A stretch of DNA of 64,000 nt, taken from contig NZ_WOFH01000003.1 of NCBI RefSeq assembly GCF_009733595.1, forward strand, positions 434,001-498,000, given 5' to 3'. Of the stretch, positions 60,494 through 64,000 are shown one piece after another. Under the pieces are notes generated by a model. The model was not told the DNA's origin. It searched no databases and saw nothing but the letters and a program-made list of their open reading frames with translations. Numbering within the stretch: position 1 is the first letter of the stretch; every line of letters starts with the position of its first letter. Both the position numbers and the translations under genes were made by a program. This DNA is from Actinomadura litoris. Its GTDB lineage: Bacteria > Actinomycetota > Actinomycetes > Streptosporangiales > Streptosporangiaceae.

Positions 60494-60835
60494 ATGAAGT
60501 TCATGATGTTCGTGTGCAGCGACAGCGAGCCGGACGAGGACAAGAGCGACGACATCGAACGCTGGGTGGCCGACGTCGACGGCAACGGCCGGCGGGTGCT
60601 GGGCAGCGCCCTCGCGGCGCCGGAGTCGGCGACCACCGTCCGCGTCCGCAAGGGCGAGCTGCTGCTCTCCGACGGACCGTTCACCGAGACGAAAGAGGTG
60701 ATCGTGGGCTTCGACATCCTGGAGTGCGAGCACCTCGACGAGGCGATCGAGATCGCGCGGGCCCATCCGATGGCCCGCCTCGGGCAGCTGGAGCTGCGGC
60801 CCTTCCTCGACCTGGACCACGCCTCGGATGACTGA
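60494..60835 (+). CDS. YCII/DGPF domain protein
   Basis: A 113-residue protein. The motif DGPFTETKE that names the family is at about 63-71 (LLLSDGPFTETKEVIVGFDI), in a ferredoxin-like YCII fold. DGPF proteins are regularly encoded next to ECF42 sigma factors and are their usual targets, function unknown. Start ATG 60494 with AGAGGAG. Overlaps the sigma gene by 8 bp. Confidence 0.9.
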   Translation: MKFMMFVCSDSEPDEDKSDDIERWVADVDGNGRRVLGSALAAPESATTVRVRKGELLLSDGPFTETKEVIVGFDILECEHLDEAIEIARAHPMARLGQLELRPFLDLDHASDD

Positions 60836-62135
60836 CCCGCGGTCGGCCGCGGCGTCCGTCGAGGCCGCCGCGGCCGGCGCGCACGAGCGGATCGTCGCCG
60901 TCCTCATCCGGGTCACGGGCGACTGGACGCTGGCCGAGGACTGCACGCAGGAGGCGCTCGCCCAGGCGCTGGAGCGCTGGCCCCGCGACGGCGTGCCCGC
61001 CAACCCCGAGGGCTGGCTGATGACGGTGGCGCGCAACCGGGCGACCGACGTGCTGCGGCGCGCGTCCGTCGAGCGCCGCAAGCTCCGCGAGCTGGCCGCC
61101 CTCAGCCTCACCGGGCCGGACGTCCCGGCCGCCCGGGAGAACGCCGCGGAGAACGTCGAGGACGACCGGCTGAGGCTCATCTTCACCTGCTGCCATCCGG
61201 CCCTGGCCCTGGAGGCGCGGGTCGCGCTGACGCTGCGCACGGTCTGCGGGGTTCCGACCGCGGACATCGCGCGGGCCTTCCTGGTCAGCGAGTCGGCGAT
61301 GACCCGGCGGCTGACCCGCGCCCGGCGGAAGATCGCCGACGCGGGCATCCCGTTCCAGGTGCCCGGAGGCGAGGCGCTCGCCGAACGGCTCCCCGGCGTC
61401 CTCGGCGTGCTGTACCTGCTGTTCACGCGGGGGTACGACGCCGACGGCGAGCCCGCCTTCGCCGAGGAGGCGATCCGGCTCACCCGGCTCCTGCGGACCC
61501 TTCTCCCGCAGCAGGCCGCGGTGTCCGGCCTGCTCGCGCTGCTGCTGCTCCAGCACTCGCGGCGCGCCGCGCGCCGCGACCGGGACGGCAGGCTGGTCCG
61601 GCTGGACCGGCAGGATCGGTCCCGGTGGGACCGCGCCCTGATCGACGAGGGTCTCCAGGCGCTCGCGCGGTCGCGGGCGGACGAGCCCTACGGCCTCCAG
61701 GCGCGGATCGCGGCCTGCCACGCCACCGCGGCCAGTCCGGAGTCCGTCGACTGGGCCGCGATCGCGGGGTGGTACGACGTCCTGGCCCGGATCCAGCCGT
61801 CCCCGATCGTCGCGCTCAACCGGGCCGTCGCGCACGGCTACGCGCACGGTCCGCGCGTCGGGCTGGGCCTGCTGGCCGAGGCCAGGGCCGGCGGCAAACT
61901 GGACGATCACCCGCTGGCGGTCGCGGCGCAGGCCGATCTCACCGAGCGGGTCGGCGACCGCGACCGCGCCGCGGACCTGTTCCGCCAGGCCGCGGCCAGC
62001 GCGGACGGTGAACCCGAGCGCCGGGCCCTGCTCGACCGCGCGGCCGAACTCACCGCGGCCGTCGCGACGGCCTCGCCCCGACTCTTCGGGGACGCCCGTC
62101 CCGGGGGACGCGACGACCGGCCGACCGAGCGTTGA
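60828..62135 (+). CDS. ECF sigma factor of the ECF42 type with C-terminal TPR-like extension
   Basis: A 435-residue extracytoplasmic-function sigma factor. Region 2 (RVTGDWTLAEDCTQEALAQA, GWLMTVARNRATDVLRR) and region 4 (TLRTVCGVPTADIARAFLVS, ESAMTRRLTRARRKI) occupy the first 185 residues. The remaining 250 form a helical TPR-like domain (LARIQPSPIVALNRAVAHGY). In ECF42 this extension is needed for activity in place of an anti-sigma factor. Coupled to its DGPF partner by overlap. Confidence 0.92.
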   Translation: MTDPRSAAASVEAAAAGAHERIVAVLIRVTGDWTLAEDCTQEALAQALERWPRDGVPANPEGWLMTVARNRATDVLRRASVERRKLRELAALSLTGPDVPAARENAAENVEDDRLRLIFTCCHPALALEARVALTLRTVCGVPTADIARAFLVSESAMTRRLTRARRKIADAGIPFQVPGGEALAERLPGVLGVLYLLFTRGYDADGEPAFAEEAIRLTRLLRTLLPQQAAVSGLLALLLLQHSRRAARRDRDGRLVRLDRQDRSRWDRALIDEGLQALARSRADEPYGLQARIAACHATAASPESVDWAAIAGWYDVLARIQPSPIVALNRAVAHGYAHGPRVGLGLLAEARAGGKLDDHPLAVAAQADLTERVGDRDRAADLFRQAAASADGEPERRALLDRAAELTAAVATASPRLFGDARPGGRDDRPTER

Positions 62136-62166
62136 GGCCGCGAACGGGCCGGCCGTTTCCGGCGCG

Positions 62167-62922
62167 TCAGATGGCGCTCGCGCTGAGAGCCTTCTGCCGG
62201 ACGTCCAGCAGGGCCAGGAGCACCGGGGGATCGAGCGGCCGGCTCGGTCTCAGCCGGAGGTCGATCGCCGTGTGAACGCTCCCGGGACGAACCGACAGCG
62301 GACCGTGGACGCCGATATTCGGCGGACCGTCGTCGAGGCCGGTCTCTGATTCCGCCCGCACCGCCTGGGCCAGCAGGTACCAGGTGCCCTGCGGGACGCG
62401 GTCCAGGACGAAAGGGCCGGGGCGCCGCAGGAACGCGCATCGGATCGGCGACCCCTGGGCGATCGGTTCGGGGAAGACGCCGAGGAACACCGGGTCGTGC
62501 ACCGCGGGCGACTGCAACCGCACACGGCCGCGGATGGTGACCGTGTGGCCGCGGGTCCGGCGCCCGTCGTCGGTGGGAATCTGCGGGGTGAAGCCGCGCA
62601 ACTCGCGGTAGGCGGTGGGGGAGAGGCCGACACAGCTCTTGAACCGCGTGCTGAACGTGCCGAGGCTGGAATAGCCGATCATGGTGCTGATCTCCGTCAC
62701 GGTCAGCGAGGTCGACAGCAGCAGCCGCTTGGCCTCCTGGAGCCGTACCGCGTACAGGAAGCGGGCGGGAGGGATCCCGGTGACCCGTTGGAAAAGCCGG
62801 GTGAAGTGGAATTTGCTGAACATCGCGATCCGTGCCATGTCGTCGATGGTGATGCGTTCGCCGAGGTTCCGATGGATCTCATGGATGACCCGGTCAATGG
62901 CTTGAACGACCTCTCGGTCCAT
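62167..62922 (-). CDS. AraC family regulator
   Basis: A 251-residue regulator with the double helix-turn-helix at the N-terminus (ITIDDMARIAMFSKFHFTRL; VTEISTMIGYSSLGTFSTRF, then LSPTAYR; about 24-105). The C-terminal part is a ligand or partner domain of unknown type (GTWYLLAQAVRAESE). ATG 62922 has only a weak site. It lies 41 bp downstream of the ABC transporter on the same strand, so may be co-transcribed with it and control export. Confidence 0.9.
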   Translation of the reverse strand: MDREVVQAIDRVIHEIHRNLGERITIDDMARIAMFSKFHFTRLFQRVTGIPPARFLYAVRLQEAKRLLLSTSLTVTEISTMIGYSSLGTFSTRFKSCVGLSPTAYRELRGFTPQIPTDDGRRTRGHTVTIRGRVRLQSPAVHDPVFLGVFPEPIAQGSPIRCAFLRRPGPFVLDRVPQGTWYLLAQAVRAESETGLDDGPPNIGVHGPLSVRPGSVHTAIDLRLRPSRPLDPPVLLALLDVRQKALSASAI

Positions 62923-62963
62923 CAGAGCAGACCCCTTAATGGTGGGCGTGATGCGATGGGTGC

Positions 62964-64000
62964 TCAGTTCGTGTAGGCGTTGGCCTGGATATGGAACAGC
63001 TCCGCATAGAGCCCGGACTTTTCCAGCAGGGTGGCGTGGTCACCGCTTTCGACGATCCGGCCGTCGCGCAGCACCACGATGAGGTCCGCCATCCTGATGG
63101 TGGAGAACCGGTGCGATACGAGCAGGGTGATGGCTCCCGTGGACGCGGAGGCCGTCCTGGCCCTGGCGTCGTAGCGCTCGAAGAGGCGGTGCTCTGCTTC
63201 CGGGTCCAGGGCCGCCGTCGGTTCGTCGAGGATGAGGAGCAGCGGCGCTTCGCGCATGAAGGACCGGCCGAGGGCGAGCTTCTGCCACTGGCCCCCGGAC
63301 AGTTCGGCGCCTTCGGTGTAGCTGGTTCCGAGCCGGGTGTCGAGCCCCGCCTCCAGTTGGTCGACGACGTCGGCCGCCTCGGCGCGCCGCAATGCCTTGA
63401 GAACGGAGCCGTCGTCGTCCATCCGGGAGATGTCGCCGACTCCGACCGCCTCGCGGGCCGACAGCTCGTAGCGGACGAAGTCCTGAAAGGCGGCGGATAT
63501 CCGCTCCCGCCACCGCTCGATGGGAATCCGGCGCAGGTCGGCGCCGTCGATGAGGATCCGGCCCGCGGTCGGCCGGTACAGCCCGCACAGCAGTTTGACC
63601 AGTGTGGACTTTCCCGCGCCGTTCTCACCGACGACGGCCACGACGGAACCCGCGGGCAGGGTCAGGGAAATATCGTGCAGGGCCTCGGCTTCGCCACCGG
63701 GATAGGCGAAGCCGACACCCTGCAATTCGATTCCGCTCCGGAGCCGTTCCGGAGCATGCGCTTCCGCCGGCACGTCACCGTCGCCGGCGACGAGGGCGTG
63801 CGCCGACTCCAGGCGGCGCAGTGTGTTGGACGTCCGCAGCAGTTCGCCCAGGAGGACCACCGTCGAGGCGACCTGCTGGTTGACCTGGGTCGCGAGGGCG
63901 ATGACGAGGACGACGTCGCCCACGCTGTGCCGGCCGGAGATCGCCTCCCGGATGACCAGGATCACCGCGCCGATATAGGCGGTGCCGAAGACCAGTTGCC
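62964..64000 (-). CDS. ABC transporter, fused membrane and ATP-binding domains (N-terminus beyond window)
   Basis: The C-terminal 345 residues of a half-type exporter. The end of the membrane domain (VGDVVLVIALATQVNQQVAS) is followed by the ATPase with Walker A VGENGAGKSTL, signature LSGGQ in GAELSGGQWQKLALG, Walker B LLLILDEPTAALD, and the H-loop SHRFST. Frame continues past 64000. Fits lipid or peptide/antibiotic exporters. With the AraC gene it may serve the metabolic clusters to the left, which otherwise lack an exporter; that is inference. Confidence 0.93.
   Translation of the reverse strand, partial: QLVFGTAYIGAVILVIREAISGRHSVGDVVLVIALATQVNQQVASTVVLLGELLRTSNTLRRLESAHALVAGDGDVPAEAHAPERLRSGIELQGVGFAYPGGEAEALHDISLTLPAGSVVAVVGENGAGKSTLVKLLCGLYRPTAGRILIDGADLRRIPIERWRERISAAFQDFVRYELSAREAVGVGDISRMDDDGSVLKALRRAEAADVVDQLEAGLDTRLGTSYTEGAELSGGQWQKLALGRSFMREAPLLLILDEPTAALDPEAEHRLFERYDARARTASASTGAITLLVSHRFSTIRMADLIVVLRDGRIVESGDHATLLEKSGLYAELFHIQANAYTN

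Noticed and set aside
1..64000. CRISPR array, prophage or integrated element
   Set aside because: No spaced 25-40 bp repeats, integrase, transposase, tRNA or phage structural gene could be seen.

Overview
This 64 kb window is high-GC (about 70-75%) actinobacterial chromosome. The evidence is the codon bias, many GTG/TTG starts, ATGA/GTGA stop-start overlaps, leaderless promoters, MmyB-type XRE regulators, the DUF574-type methyltransferase, streptogrisin-type proteases and the actinobacterial gas vesicle gene set. A filamentous actinomycete (for example the Actinomadura/Streptosporangiales side) fits, but genus cannot be fixed from sequence alone. I saw no rRNA, tRNA, CRISPR array, prophage or intact insertion sequence.

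Layout. 0-3 kb: a GH3 beta-glucosidase running off the left edge and a GT2 glycosyltransferase. 3-24 kb: an accessory mosaic of small regulator/target pairs: a secreted trypsin, a methyltransferase, a PadR/SDR pair, a TetR/DrrAB-type ABC exporter, a leaderless HTH plus Clp-N module, several MFS exporters next to XRE, LuxR or SDR genes, and a streptogrisin with a chitin-binding tail. A patch of broken genes lies at 18.4-19.2 kb. 23.4-29.5 kb: a TPP-dependent oxidase/decarboxylase, then a leftward operon (shrunken FAD/Fe-S oxidase, enolase-superfamily enzyme, GH15 glucoamylase-like enzyme, beheaded SDR). 29.6-33.0 kb: a complete eight-gene gas vesicle operon gvpA-F-G-O-J-L-S-K, followed after a decayed patch by a SigB/SigF-type stress sigma factor. 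Matching GNNT-N14/15-GGGTAG promoters sit before gvpA, before the leftward operon and before the sigma gene, so this block looks like one stress regulon.

34.7-44.9 kb: a secreted cupin behind two perfect palindromes, an MSOX-like flavoprotein oxidase, a DinB protein, a Tat-exported TPR/pseudo-aspartyl-protease, an orphan histidine kinase, a PRISE-type reductase with an XRE regulator, and an MFS exporter with a WYL regulator.

44.9-60.3 kb: two back-to-back metabolic clusters around a 440 bp intergenic region. The leftward eight-gene operon encodes an EctD-like PhyH hydroxylase, a PGM1-like ATP-grasp ligase, a haem-oxygenase-like di-iron oxidase, a PNPOx-like flavoprotein, a cyclase-family protein, a GT8 glycosyltransferase, a DUF899 thioredoxin-fold protein and a PIG-L deacetylase. 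I know of no described pathway with this composition; it is my best candidate for an undescribed biosynthetic system. The rightward genes are oxidative tailoring enzymes: acyl-CoA-dehydrogenase-fold oxygenase, two paralogous epoxide hydrolases, FAD monooxygenase, MDR reductase and a P450. The right end holds a DGPF/YCII plus ECF42-type sigma pair, an AraC regulator and a truncated ABC exporter.

Recurring themes are compact tandem or dyad operators beside regulators and an unusual number of shrunken or active-site-dead genes.
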